Shown: piece after piece, positions 9,468-19,017 of the stretch
Numbering within the stretch: position 1 is the stretch's first letter
How the letters are laid out: every line of letters starts with the position of its first letter
Assembly: GCF_900104695.1 (NCBI RefSeq)
Contig: NZ_FNSW01000001.1
Span: forward strand, 2,790,001 to 2,854,000
Source: Paenibacillus sp. GP183
GTDB taxonomy: Bacteria; Bacillota; Bacilli; Paenibacillales; NBRC-103111
DNA length: 64,000 nt
Reading direction: 5' to 3'
The notes under the pieces: model-generated
Told to the model about the DNA's origin: nothing
The model's input: only the letters and a program-made list of their open reading frames with translations
Database searches by the model: none
Position numbers and translations under genes: made by a program

Positions 9468-10043
9468 TCAAAGAGGGTCCACCATCTTTTGCTCCCAGTT
9501 CTCTCCCGCCGGCTGGCATAGAGAAACAAGCAGCCATTCATCCAAAATTAATAAGGGGACTTTTTTGTATTGCTTGATCACTTTCTGGTAGACCCCTTCG
9601 CCCCGTGCAACAGCCAACTCATTTAAGAGATCCGGCAAACGCATGTATTTAGCTGGGTAAAAGTTTCTGCAGGCGGCCATACCAAAAGCAGAAGCCAAAT
9701 ACGTTTTTCCCGCGCCAGAAGCGCCCATGATAATGATGTTGTGTTTTTCCTGGATATATCCACCGGTTGCCAAGCGAAGGATCTGCGTTCGATCTAGTTT
9801 TCTATCCGCATGATACTCGACATTTTCGATGCAGGCATCACTCTGTTGAAGATCGGCACTTCGAATCAGTGCTGACAAACGGTTGTTCTTCCGTCTAGCC
9901 CATTCCATGTCGACGAGGAGCCCAAACCGCTCTTCAAATGGAAGGGCATGAAAAGATGTATCCAGTAGTTGGTTGCGATACGAATCAGCCATAGCTGCCA
10001 GATGCATTTCCTGTAGTTTACGCATGGTAGTTTCATCAAGCAT
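9468..10043 (-). pseudogene. istB: IstB-like ATPase helper, C-terminally truncated
   Basis: 191 residues. AAA+ Walker A GASGAGKTYLASAFG (~residues 108-122) and Walker B LLILDEWLL are present. Intact IstB proteins are ~250 residues and continue with the sensor and arginine-finger region; here unrelated residues (QPAGENWEQKMVDPL) follow directly and the element's end is only 62 bases away. An internal deletion removed the C-terminal quarter. Starts 3 bases after the istA stop, as usual for istAB. Confidence 0.75.
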
Positions 10044-10045
10044 GA

Positions 10046-11576
10046 CTATTCCCTCCCATAATAATCTGCGCCTCTGGTAAACCCATGCGAAGCAGAATTA
10101 GCGTCCGGCGTTGGTGATTCTTGTGCGTTCATACGATCCTGGCCTGTGGTCAAAATGGTTTTAATGCTTTGGAAATTAGGTCTGGGCGTGTAGGATAATG
10201 CCTTGGCACAAGCAGCTTCCAGACGAGCAATGCCATACTTGTCAGCCAGTTTAAGAAGCGCCATACAACTTCTGTATCCTTGTTGTTCGACCTTGTGGGA
10301 AGAAAGGATGGCTTGAACGGTGATGGTCGTATGGGAACCGACCGTTTGCGCCCAAGAGATGAATCGGTTGGCGTTCCACTGGATATATTTCTTATGGTTC
10401 TCCGGCATATGCGTTTCGACCGTACTGTACTGTCCAGGACGACCGTGAAGCCGCGGATGTGAACATATCCGATGATTGTTAAAGAATACTTCAATGATAT
10501 TGCGAGTAAGACGAACATCTACTTTATGCTTGATATATTCGTAGGGAGTAGAGTAGTGCATATTCTCCACAGATATATGATAATTAAATTGGACCGTGGC
10601 GATTTTCCAGATTGCCAACTCGTAGGGGGCAGCAGGCAGGACTAAAAGCAAGTGTTTTTCTTCGGCAAGAAAAACACTGCGTCTACTCCCTTCTTTCTTT
10701 TGGAAGGGTTTGTTATTTAAGGTATCCAGCTTTTCTCGGATGGCTAGATTCAATTCCACTAGACTGAAACATTGTTGTTTGCGTAAAGCAGCAATGATCC
10801 ACGTTGAAACGACGCCGACGGATCCTTCCACATATCTTTCGGTTTACGAACACGGGCTGGGATGACAGCCGTGCTGTAATGCTCCGCCATTTCATGATAC
10901 GTCTTGTTGATGACTGGTGAATACCAAGAGGCTTTTTCTACGCCTGTCTTGAGATTGTCCGGGATCAGCATACGTGTGGCTCCGCTGAAAAAGGCATACA
11001 TATGAACATGTGCAGTGATCCAGCTTTCCTGATTTTGCGATGAAAAAGCCTCCACATAAGCATACTGGCTGTAAGAAAGCACGCCTACAAAAACATACAC
11101 ATTGATCATTTCACCGGAATCTCTATCGATGATTGCTGCCGTTTGTCCCGCCCAGTCCACTTCCAACTGCTCTCCAGGTTTTCGCAGGATACGCATTGTC
11201 GCTTTTGTCTTTTGCGTATATAGCTGGTAGTGATGGCAGAACTGAGAATACATGAGTGGGATCTCGTGGCTTGTCCGACATGCTTCACAATATTCGCTCC
11301 AAAGCAAACTGAGTGTCACACCGCTTTTGGCCATCTCCTTGTGGATGTATTCATAGTCGGGGTATTTTCTGGACGGGGGTGGAGCTACCTCTGAAAAGAG
11401 GAGTTGGCGCATTTCTCCATCGGTCATTTCGTTTTCGGGCGACCACGCAATCCGATTTCTTCTGCTCGTTGTATAATTTTAGAAATGGTGTTGCGCGAGC
11501 AGACGCAACTGGCAGCGATGTTACGCTGACTAATCCCTTGGCTATGTAGCCGCAGAATTTCACGGTATGGGGTCAT
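10046..11576 (-). pseudogene. istA: IstA-like DDE transposase with two frameshifts
   Basis: The span equals the normal ~510 codons. The N-terminus from ATG at 11576 encodes the helix-turn-helix (EILRLHSQGISQRNIAASC then SRNTISKII) and stops at TGA near 11425. The central part in a second frame (11427-10830) carries the first catalytic Asp in EQLEVDWAGQTA and the second in LIPDNLKTGV. The rest, in a third frame from ~10820 to 10046, holds the C-terminal region. Two separate frameshifts make it inactive. Confidence 0.75.
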
Positions 11577-11744
11577 TTGAATGACCTCCTTATGAATGAT
11601 TTACACTGCTGTGAGACAGTGCATTCGTTCATTCTACAAGGAAGATCGCTTTCTGGCTCTCATCTCCGGAAGGGTGGCTCTATATTACCGGAGAAGTGGC
11701 TCTCACTTTCCGGAACAATGGCTCATTTTGCTCCGGAGTATTCA

Positions 11745-12209
11745 GGCTCGTACTGGATTTATGAATATGAAGGTCCGTTAAGCGAAATGGAAAACGTCAA
11801 AGCTTTGCTGTCTTGGAAAGATGAATATGCCCCTTCGAGCAAACCTCAGGTTTGTCTTCTGTGCACGGACTTGAGCCTGGATCTCGTTACGATCCAACGC
11901 TATTATCACGTGCGCTGGAACATCGAAACCGGCTATCGTTATTTCAAAGAGTTGCTTGGCTTTGACCAATATCAGTTGCTGTCATTTGAAGGTATTCAGC
12001 GGTTTTGGGCGATTCAGTATCTGACGCAGAACTATTTGGAAGCTCAGCGTCAGGACTGGATGAAGAACGACAAGCATCTCACGCTTGGAGATGTGGTGTA
12101 CCGAATTCGGCAAGCGTATTTCGGGCAGATCATCGTTTATGTGTATCAGCAAGCCTTGGAGAAGAAACCGTTATTCGACATCCTTAAGCATCTCAAAATA
12201 TCCGCCTGA
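11745..12209 (+). pseudogene. IS4-family transposase, C-terminal part
   Basis: Continues the 8636-9405 fragment in frame after removal of the IS21 element; together 409 residues. Contains the IS4 hallmark Y-(2)-R-(3)-E-(6)-K as YHVRWNIETGYRYFK, including the catalytic Glu, and ends LFDILKHLKISA. The open frame left of 11745 belongs to the IS21 end. Confidence 0.8.
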
Positions 12210-12314
12210 TCTGTCGAATTACCTTCCCTGCTACAGGTGTGTCTATTTTCGGTTATCACGTAGAAAATCGCAACTCTCAAGTTAATTGATTGAGGTCTTC
12301 AAGATCACTGACTA

Positions 12315-13862
12315 CTATCCAGTGACATCACTGAGTTTTTTCTTTCTAAATCTCATTTTTGTTGCCATCTGTACTACAATTCCAAGCAAATATTTAAACT
12401 GTTCAGTTCTGTAGAATATACCAACATAAATAATGTTAGGAATCAAAAGTGCAATGATTCCTCTAAGACAAAGTGTCAACAAATTAAGTGAATGTATTTG
12501 ACTACAAACAAAATACGTAAACAATAAAGTTCCAAAGCCAATTACCGTATAATATAAATAAGTTAGAAAATACTCTTTAAGAGGTTTATTAAAAGTGTTC
12601 TTATAAACTAAGTAAGGCGCAATCCAAAATGGAACTACAAGCGTACTAATTAATGTTCCAATGAATACTCCTGCGATTCCCAAATATTGAACTAAAATGA
12701 TAGAAAATATTAGGTTAACCGCTGCTTCTACTAATGGAGCATATCTATCTTGATGAAAAATGCCTGATGTTGTTTTCACCATTGAAATTGAACGTCTCAT
12801 TCCAGACACATAAAAATTTAGCATTACTACAATTAACACACTTTTTTCCATAATAAAATTATTGCCTAGCCATAAAGTAATAAATGGTTCTATTACAACA
12901 TATAAAGCTATCGTAAAAAAAGAATATATCCAGAAGTTAAAAAGCATAGTTACTTTAAATACACTGTATACTCTAGCTTCACTTTCTTCTGCTACTAAAT
13001 TTCCGATGCTATGATTTATATTATCGAAAATTTGATTAATAAAAGTTCTACATAGATTAATAAGCATATAATAATTTGAATATAGTCCAACTGCCGCAAC
13101 GCTTACGAAACTAGAAATTATTATGTTATCAGTACCAAATACGCAAAAACCACCTATATTATGCATAACCAAAGCTTTAATATTTTTTATGATACTTGCT
13201 TTTGTTTCACCGTCTAACTTACCAGTTACTTTATGTTTTAAATAAGGATACATCTTATCAACAATATAAGATAAAATAGTCGATGTAGTGACAGTTATTA
13301 TAATATCAAGAATGATATATAAGATATAATTATGGGTGTAGTATAAAATTCCAATTTTTATTGAAGTGGATATAACTGATGATATAGAATAGATTCCGGT
13401 TGCTATATAGCTTTTTTGCGTTACATTCAATAAAGATATTTTATGTGAAAATAAGTACGAAGAAGCAGTATTAAGTAAAAATAAAAAGTAAATCAGATGA
13501 AAGTCTTCAACATTGGTATCTCCGACAAAATATTTGAGAAATGGTATCAACACAATTCCTATAATAAATACAGTTAATCCTATTATCGCATATGCCTTTT
13601 TATACAACCTCATAAGCATATTTATTTTTTCAATATTATTCTCTGCTACAGGTTTATACAGAGCATAAATTATGCTTGATCCAATCCCAGCCTCTGCTAA
13701 GGCCAACATGCCTAAAACATTTGTAAACAGCCCATTTATCCCCAAATATTCCACACCTAGAGTACCAATAAATACAGTTCTCGAAATAAAACCCAGTATA
13801 GTTATTATAAATTGACTACCTATACCTGCCGACACGTTAATTATCGAATTTTTTATCCTCAT
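12315..13862 (-). CDS. Wzx-type polysaccharide flippase
   Basis: 515 residues, about 12-14 hydrophobic helices over the whole length. The N-terminus (NVSAGIGSQFIITILGFISRTVFIGTLGVEYLGINGLFTNVLGML) is typical of the PST/MOP-family flippases of Gram-positive EPS clusters. It should move lipid-linked repeat units from the inner to the outer leaflet of the membrane. It is last in a leftward unit with the GT2 gene (37-base gap) and the GT-D gene. A multidrug MATE role is unlikely given the context. A weak hairpin just after the stop (12300-12335) might be a terminator. No Wzy polymerase is found in the window. Confidence 0.85.
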   Translation of the reverse strand: MRIKNSIINVSAGIGSQFIITILGFISRTVFIGTLGVEYLGINGLFTNVLGMLALAEAGIGSSIIYALYKPVAENNIEKINMLMRLYKKAYAIIGLTVFIIGIVLIPFLKYFVGDTNVEDFHLIYFLFLLNTASSYLFSHKISLLNVTQKSYIATGIYSISSVISTSIKIGILYYTHNYILYIILDIIITVTTSTILSYIVDKMYPYLKHKVTGKLDGETKASIIKNIKALVMHNIGGFCVFGTDNIIISSFVSVAAVGLYSNYYMLINLCRTFINQIFDNINHSIGNLVAEESEARVYSVFKVTMLFNFWIYSFFTIALYVVIEPFITLWLGNNFIMEKSVLIVVMLNFYVSGMRRSISMVKTTSGIFHQDRYAPLVEAAVNLIFSIILVQYLGIAGVFIGTLISTLVVPFWIAPYLVYKNTFNKPLKEYFLTYLYYTVIGFGTLLFTYFVCSQIHSLNLLTLCLRGIIALLIPNIIYVGIFYRTEQFKYLLGIVVQMATKMRFRKKKLSDVTG

Positions 13863-13898
13863 TTTTTCTCCATAACTCCAAGTTTTGATAGTTTAGGG

Positions 13899-14897
13899 TT
13901 AAACATTGCGAAACTCTCTTTTAAGTATGTTTGAAAATTTAAACTTTACCGCTAAATAATATAAATATTCTTTAACATTGTCACATTTATAAGAAAATCC
14001 GATTTCCTTTATACTATCTTTAAACATGTCGAGATTTATTAATCTTAATAGTCCTTGCGTTTTATCAAACTCTGGACTGTTTTTTAAATTGTTCTTCATC
14101 ATTATAAAAATTGTCTTAATATAATAATCCGCCATATCTTTTCTGTAGCGGTCATTTTTGAATAAATTAAATTTTTCAGACAGGTGTTTTTTAATTTGAT
14201 ATTGTAAATTTAAACTATTCTCTAAATTCTGATTATAAGGTACCCTCATAATACTTTCAGGATTATTCACTGTATAATAATATAAGATATTTGGAATCGC
14301 ACACACTCTTTCAGATTCTAATAAGAACTCTAGATTGAAAATTGTGTCCTCTGCAAATAACACTTTTTCATTAAACCGCAAGTTTTTTTCTTTGATCAGA
14401 CATAGATCAAATAGAATCCTCCAAGTAAAACACAAATCATTATTCGAATGTACATTGGAGGAACTTAATACAAAATCTCTTCCATTCATTATCTTGTTTA
14501 ATTCAAAATTTGGAATCATTTGCTGATTAATTGGAACTGTTTGAAAGCCGCATACCACTGCATTACAATTATTTTCAGCAGCTTGATACAACTGTTGTAA
14601 ATAATCATTTGATATCTGATCGTCAGAATCAACAAATACTATATACTTACCAGTTGCTGCATCAATTCCTGCGTTTCTCGCACTGCTTAAACCTCCATTC
14701 TGCTTATGTATCACCTTGATCTTTAAGTATTGCATCGCATAATCATCAGCAATCTCTCCACATCTGTCTGGTGAGCCGTCATTTACAAGTATTAGTTCAA
14801 AATCAGTAAAGGACTGGTTTAGGATACTCTCTAAGCAAGCACTTATCCACTTCTCTACTTTGTACATCGGGACTACTACGCTTATTGAATTAGCCAT
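13899..14897 (-). CDS. family 2 glycosyltransferase (EPS)
   Basis: 332 residues. GT-A fold N-terminus: ISVVVPMYKVEKWISACLESIL, nucleotide-binding DGSPDRCG, then GGLSSARNAGIDAATGKYIVFVDSDD with the metal-binding DSDD. The C-terminal half lacks membrane helices, so it is a cytoplasmic or peripheral enzyme adding one sugar to the lipid-linked EPS unit. Sugar donor unknown. Lies between the flippase and the GT-D gene (gap 18 bases to the latter), same operon. Confidence 0.85.
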   Translation of the reverse strand: MANSISVVVPMYKVEKWISACLESILNQSFTDFELILVNDGSPDRCGEIADDYAMQYLKIKVIHKQNGGLSSARNAGIDAATGKYIVFVDSDDQISNDYLQQLYQAAENNCNAVVCGFQTVPINQQMIPNFELNKIMNGRDFVLSSSNVHSNNDLCFTWRILFDLCLIKEKNLRFNEKVLFAEDTIFNLEFLLESERVCAIPNILYYYTVNNPESIMRVPYNQNLENSLNLQYQIKKHLSEKFNLFKNDRYRKDMADYYIKTIFIMMKNNLKNSPEFDKTQGLLRLINLDMFKDSIKEIGFSYKCDNVKEYLYYLAVKFKFSNILKREFRNV

Positions 14898-14915
14898 TCG
14901 ACTCCCTCACTATGC

Positions 14916-15839
14916 TCAAATTTTAATTATAATTTCATTTAAATAATTTATATCTTGACTCTCACCAATCCCCTCCCCTGCTCCTGCTTCATTAACATAT
15001 TTATTCTCAATTTTAGTTTTAGTTTTGGCTTTTCTTAAAAACCATTCATATTCGATATCTAAATGACCAATATCAATCGCTTGATACCCTTCCTTATATA
15101 AATCATTGGCTAACACCGTTGCGGTAGGGCCTACAGCCAATAGCAGTAATTTGCACTTATCCATTTTCTTAGTTTCAGTTAAGATTCGGTCATATTCTAA
15201 AAAGGCATCTTCTTCTGGAACTAAAATTCTTTGAATCGATTTTGCATTAACAAATAAGTCGTTACCAATACCTAACCGGCTCTTTCTTCCCTCAACTAAA
15301 ACAATTTCCCTGCCATCCCATATTTTCTTAAGTTGTGTGAACCATTCACTACATCTAGATTTATCCCGATAAGAATAATAGCATCGTGAGATAAATGAAT
15401 TATAATAAACTTTCTCATGATTTAAGAATTTGTACCATTTTACTCTGAATTTTGCCATATGCAATTTCCAATAGTTTCTTGGCTCATCTTCATAATGGGA
15501 CAGATCTTTAAATACATCTGGTAAACATACTAAGAAGTTGGGGTCTTCATTCAATAAGATTTCTTTTAATCTCTGTGAGAGAAGACTATTAAATACTTGG
15601 AATGAAATGTTTTGGTTATTCATTAACTTAAACTCGCCATCGCCATATCTACCGACAGAAGTTCTGTTCTTTAATATCTCTGCAATGGTATCGTCTATAG
15701 ACTTAATTTGAGGTGCAGATAGATATAGATTTCTAACACCATCATAAGCAATAATCGTTCTATTCAAGACTAAGGTCTTCAAGTCAAAATAATAATTCCA
15801 TTTTTTCACTAAAATTCTTTTTACTGCTATGTAAATCAT
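14916..15839 (-). CDS. GT-D fold glycosyltransferase (DUF1792-type)
   Basis: 307 residues. Residues ~50-290 match the GT-D domain first described in streptococcal serine-rich-repeat glycosylation: the D-x-E motif appears as RYGDGEFKLM, followed by LSQRLKEIL, WDGREIVLVEG, VPEEDAFLEYD and LLLAVGPTATVLANDLYKEG. These transferases extend a glycan on a lipid or protein. First gene of a three-gene leftward unit (GT-D, GT2, Wzx); GAGGTGAAGT precedes the ATG. A SinR-box-like operator lies 25 bases upstream (15864-15879), so this unit has its own regulated promoter. Protein glycosylation is an alternative to EPS assembly. Confidence 0.75.
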   Translation of the reverse strand: MIYIAVKRILVKKWNYYFDLKTLVLNRTIIAYDGVRNLYLSAPQIKSIDDTIAEILKNRTSVGRYGDGEFKLMNNQNISFQVFNSLLSQRLKEILLNEDPNFLVCLPDVFKDLSHYEDEPRNYWKLHMAKFRVKWYKFLNHEKVYYNSFISRCYYSYRDKSRCSEWFTQLKKIWDGREIVLVEGRKSRLGIGNDLFVNAKSIQRILVPEEDAFLEYDRILTETKKMDKCKLLLLAVGPTATVLANDLYKEGYQAIDIGHLDIEYEWFLRKAKTKTKIENKYVNEAGAGEGIGESQDINYLNEIIIKI

Positions 15840-15863
15840 ACTTCACCTCATCAATAAAATATC

Positions 15864-15879
15864 GTTCTTTATAAATAAC
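15864..15879. promoter_or_regulatory. SinR-box-like operator upstream of GT-D/GT2/Wzx unit
   Basis: GTTCTTTATAAATAAC, one mismatch to the perfect palindrome, 25 bases upstream of the ATG at 15839. Any promoter it overlaps is weak by eye (GATATT as a possible -10 on the minus strand directly downstream). Confidence 0.6.
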
Positions 15880-16069
15880 ATAGGTACATTTTAATTCACT
15901 CATTAAATTCCATCAGCTCATATTTATTAACAATAATTCACCAATAGCAATAATAAATTGGACACACATGAACCCCTTTAAGACTTCATGCAATCGAATA
16001 TATAATTTGTAAATTGAGCTGATTTCCTATGCCTACAGATATGTTATCTCTTTATCATCTAATCACCCC

Positions 16070-16623
16070 TCAAATAACTAAACCAATTTCATTGATCAAG
16101 TCCTCATACATTTTCACTTTATTAAGAGATGATATATTTCCATTTCCACCTATCGTGTAACTATGGTCATACACTTTAGCACCATCCATTAATTCGTTGC
16201 TTTTTGTGATGTAATTCTCTATGGTTGAAATTATTTTTGCTGGATTGCCGGCTGCTATACTTCCTTCTGGTATAGATTTGGTGACTATGCTCCCAGCTGC
16301 AACTATTGAATTTTTCCCAATGGTAACACCAGGCATAATTAATGCTCTTGCGCCAATAAATACGTTATCTTCTATAGTAATACTGCCGATCTTCATATAA
16401 TTATTTAAGCTTTTGGTACTAGCATCATGAGCCAACAAGTAGGCTTGTGGTGCTATTGTCACATTTATTGCCTATCTTGATCAACCAGCAATGAGAGTAG
16501 TCAAAAATGACCCCAGGTTGAATAGAACAGTTATTGACTATACTCATCCCCATCTTGATATAATCTTCTAACCAAATCTCTTCTAATTCTGGCCCTACAA
16601 AAACAGATTATCCGTTTTACCAT
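16070..16623 (-). pseudogene. hexapeptide-repeat acetyltransferase (maltose/WcaF type), two frameshifts
   Basis: The start ATG at 16623 lies just after the stop of the upstream gene. The reading MVKRII should continue FVGPELEEIWLEDYIKMGM but only after removing one T from TTTTT (~16607). It then runs to a second homopolymer site at ~16470, where removing one A from AAA links HCWLIKIGN to VTIAPQAYLLAHDAS. The last 130 codons are open and carry left-handed beta-helix hexapeptides (SITIEDNVFIGARALIMPGVTIGKNSIVAAGS) typical of O-acetyltransferases that modify sugars with acetyl-CoA. Two one-base homopolymer indels could also be assembly errors. Confidence 0.7.
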
Positions 16624-16628
16624 ATCTT

Positions 16629-17816
16629 CTACACAACCTTAGGATTGTTATAGGAATTCATAATTCTAATGCAAAGGCCTTGCGTAAAAGGCAATATATT
16701 AAATAACATGGAATATACGCCTATGTCTTTCGTATCGCCTTGAGAAAAATCTACCGCTCCATCTCTTCTTGTTGCTCTCATCAAGTAATGAATAGCTTTA
16801 TCTGCGCTCTCCAAGCATTTCTCGGAAATCCCCTCGATCTTAGAAGCATTTAACATAAACCAACCTAAAGTAGCTGTAGCTGAAGAGTCTGGTCTACATT
16901 CCCCCCTCGTTACCGTCCAGTTCCATGTGCCATGCTCTTGTTGAAATACCATAGCAGATTTTGCGAATTTTTTTACACTTAATTCTAAGACAGGTTTATA
17001 GGTATGGCCTTTCGGCAATTCATTCCATGCATCTATAAGACCTATGGCGAACCAACCTAGCCCTCTACCCCATCCATATAACCCAAGAGGCACTTTATTC
17101 TCTAATTGATAAGCATGGGTTGGAATATAATGGCCCTCCAACATGCCATACTCTTCATACGCTTTTATTTGCTTTACAGCCAAGTCGACACATTCATCCT
17201 TGCTGTAGCGAGTACCATAGGCGACTAAAAAAGGGCAAATAAAACCTATTGTGTCCACATATCGATAGCTTTTCATAAACTTTCTATATTCCACTGTACC
17301 GTCATGGCCTAAGTGTTCTTTAATCAAATCCCAGGTATAATCCAACGCAGCTTTATATCGATCTTTATCGATAAAATCCAACTTCATTATTGCGTAAGCC
17401 AGTATGGCCGCATCCACATTCTTGGGCTTGTCGTTCCATTGGCCATGACGATCAAACTTCGATTTCATAAACTTCATGATTTCCTGTTTGACTTCTTTAT
17501 CGTCATTGTTTTTTAAATACTCCGATAATCCTAATAATAACGATGCTTCTTGCCAATGCTGTATGGCGCATTTCGAATAATTTCCTTTAAGCATATCGAT
17601 GGCAACCAATCTTATATTATCTGTAACTTTAATCTTCGGTGTAGTATTTAACCACTTGACGCCTATGTTGGTAATGGACTTATTCCATGTATGTTTATCC
17701 TGATATCTTCCAATATGAATCCTGCTTAACCAATCCTTACTTATAGGGACAATATCGATTAGTAAGACTACTGTCACTATACTCAGCAGCACAAGACTTA
17801 TTATTTGAATAATCAC
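16629..17816 (-). CDS. membrane-anchored GH105/GH88-like unsaturated uronyl hydrolase
   Basis: 395 residues. The start GTG at 17816 overlaps the previous stop (GTGA). Residues 3-22 form one hydrophobic signal-anchor (IIQIISLVLLSIVTVVLLID); the rest is an (alpha/alpha)6-barrel like YteR, with VDTIGFICPFLVAYG (catalytic Asp region), YGWGRGLGWFAIGLIDAW, ECRPDSSATATLGWFML. GH105 enzymes remove the unsaturated uronic acid left at the non-reducing end by polysaccharide lyases, via enol-ether hydration. Its place inside an EPS glycosyltransferase operon, with a surface anchor, suggests trimming or turnover of the cell's own uronate-containing polysaccharide. Substrate is inferred. Confidence 0.7.
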   Translation of the reverse strand: MIIQIISLVLLSIVTVVLLIDIVPISKDWLSRIHIGRYQDKHTWNKSITNIGVKWLNTTPKIKVTDNIRLVAIDMLKGNYSKCAIQHWQEASLLLGLSEYLKNNDDKEVKQEIMKFMKSKFDRHGQWNDKPKNVDAAILAYAIMKLDFIDKDRYKAALDYTWDLIKEHLGHDGTVEYRKFMKSYRYVDTIGFICPFLVAYGTRYSKDECVDLAVKQIKAYEEYGMLEGHYIPTHAYQLENKVPLGLYGWGRGLGWFAIGLIDAWNELPKGHTYKPVLELSVKKFAKSAMVFQQEHGTWNWTVTRGECRPDSSATATLGWFMLNASKIEGISEKCLESADKAIHYLMRATRRDGAVDFSQGDTKDIGVYSMLFNILPFTQGLCIRIMNSYNNPKVV

Positions 17817-19012
17817 ATCATCTGTCCTTTCTTCTCAAATATTGTATATAATTTATTTATTTCAGACTCTGTTCCTAACTCTTCATTGGATAAATTATTT
17901 TTCAAAAGATTTCTCAGCTCTTCGTCGTCTATTAACATTGTAATTCCCTCAAAAATCGATCTGGAGTTCATATCAACAATTATTCCATTTTCATTATGTT
18001 TAATTTGATCTTTAGCCGTATTAAAATTCGTTACCACTATAGGCTTCTGAAGGATCTTTGCTTCATCAATGGCTATGGATTTCCCTTCAAATCTGGAGGG
18101 CTGAACATAGATATCCGCTTCTTTAATATAGGGATATGGATTTTCTTTAATTCCTAAAAGGATTACAATTCCTTGAAGGTTATTGTCGTCTATCATTTTC
18201 TCCAGTTTGCCTCTTTCTTCTCCTTCACCAATGATATACCATTTGACCGGGTAACCATTTTGAACCAGCTCTTTGCATGTTTCAATAGCCAACTCAAAAC
18301 CCTTTTGATAATTTAACCTTCCCACAGAAACCAACTTGATTACTTTATCCTTCATATTTACCTGTTCAAATGACAATTTGTTTATCGTTGCAGGAGAAAC
18401 AATATTGTGCATAACTTCTACCTTATGCTGATATATAGGAAATCTGTTTTTTAAGATGTTCCCGCATTCTTCTGATACCGTTACCAAATGATCTAATTTT
18501 TCAAAATATTTTTGATCCAAAAGAGGATCCATGCCTAACTTGTCATAATCATTATGTATAAATCCTATTTTTTTATTGGCATTTACCTTGTCTATGCAAA
18601 AATAAATCGGATTATTTTCTAGATATCCAACGGCTATATCATACTTTTTATCAATGTTTTTTAAAGATTTCGATATATACTTCCAAACCCTCTGCTCACA
18701 TCTAACTCTATTTTTTTTACTTTTAAACATATAACCGGCAATTGCCCTTGATAAAGCGATATCTAGCCTTCCTATTTTGAGGCAGTCTAGAACAGCTTTT
18801 TTTATAGACATATCGTAGTACTTATACTCGGGTGGTTCTTCCAACAAATGGACCTGTTCCGGGATTTTGCTAAGGAATAATCCTTCATGTTTAAATAGAA
18901 ACAAATCCACATCATACACCGAATAATCCATGGTTTCTAATAATGAGATGAGTGCTTTTTCGGCCCCACCGCAGCTTAAGTTGTTCATTATAAAGAGTAC
19001 CTTTTTTCTCAT
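17813..19012 (-). CDS. family 4 glycosyltransferase (EPS)
   Basis: About 399 residues. ATG at 19012 has GTGAGG in front, preferred over the GTG nine bases earlier. GT-B fold: N-terminal glycine motif MNNLSCGGAEKALISLLE, then the donor domain with SVGRLNYQKGFELAIE, GEGEERGKLE and the E-x7-E region PSRFEGKSIAIDEAKIL. Closely similar to its upstream neighbour 19018-20214 along the whole length (GFIHNDYDKLGMD versus GWVHIDYDQLGMD), so they are duplicates that probably add different sugars. Translationally coupled to both neighbours. Confidence 0.85.
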   Translation of the reverse strand: MRKKVLFIMNNLSCGGAEKALISLLETMDYSVYDVDLFLFKHEGLFLSKIPEQVHLLEEPPEYKYYDMSIKKAVLDCLKIGRLDIALSRAIAGYMFKSKKNRVRCEQRVWKYISKSLKNIDKKYDIAVGYLENNPIYFCIDKVNANKKIGFIHNDYDKLGMDPLLDQKYFEKLDHLVTVSEECGNILKNRFPIYQHKVEVMHNIVSPATINKLSFEQVNMKDKVIKLVSVGRLNYQKGFELAIETCKELVQNGYPVKWYIIGEGEERGKLEKMIDDNNLQGIVILLGIKENPYPYIKEADIYVQPSRFEGKSIAIDEAKILQKPIVVTNFNTAKDQIKHNENGIIVDMNSRSIFEGITMLIDDEELRNLLKNNLSNEELGTESEINKLYTIFEKKGQMM

Positions 19013-19017
19013 AGCCC

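Larger units (their letters stand above)
9406..11744 (-). mobile_element. IS21-type element nested in the IS4-type transposase
   Basis: 2339 bp bounded by the 5-bp target duplication GGCTC (9401-9405 and 11745-11749). Ends are short inverted repeats TGAATATTT (left) and TGAATACTC (right, read on minus). Subterminal repeats of the form GGCTC...CCGGA are seen at 11677-11740, as expected for IS21 ends. Splicing out 9406-11744 plus one GGCTC restores the IS4 frame as VDSQGSYWIYEYEG. It carries a frameshifted istA and a C-terminally truncated istB, so it is defective. Confidence 0.85.
8474..12283 (+). mobile_element. IS4-type insertion sequence, interrupted by an IS21-type element
   Basis: Terminal inverted repeats AACTTGAGTGTTGC (8474-8487) and GCAACTCTCAAGTT (12270-12283), one mismatch in 14. 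Removing the nested element (9406-11744) and one copy of its 5-bp duplication leaves about 1466 bp, a normal IS4-family length. No clear target duplication surrounds the outer element and the disrupted acyltransferase does not resume on the right, so an adjacent deletion is likely. Confidence 0.75.

Noticed and set aside
12315-13862. MATE multidrug exporter
   Set aside because: Sequence is of the polysaccharide flippase type and the gene is in an EPS glycosyltransferase unit.
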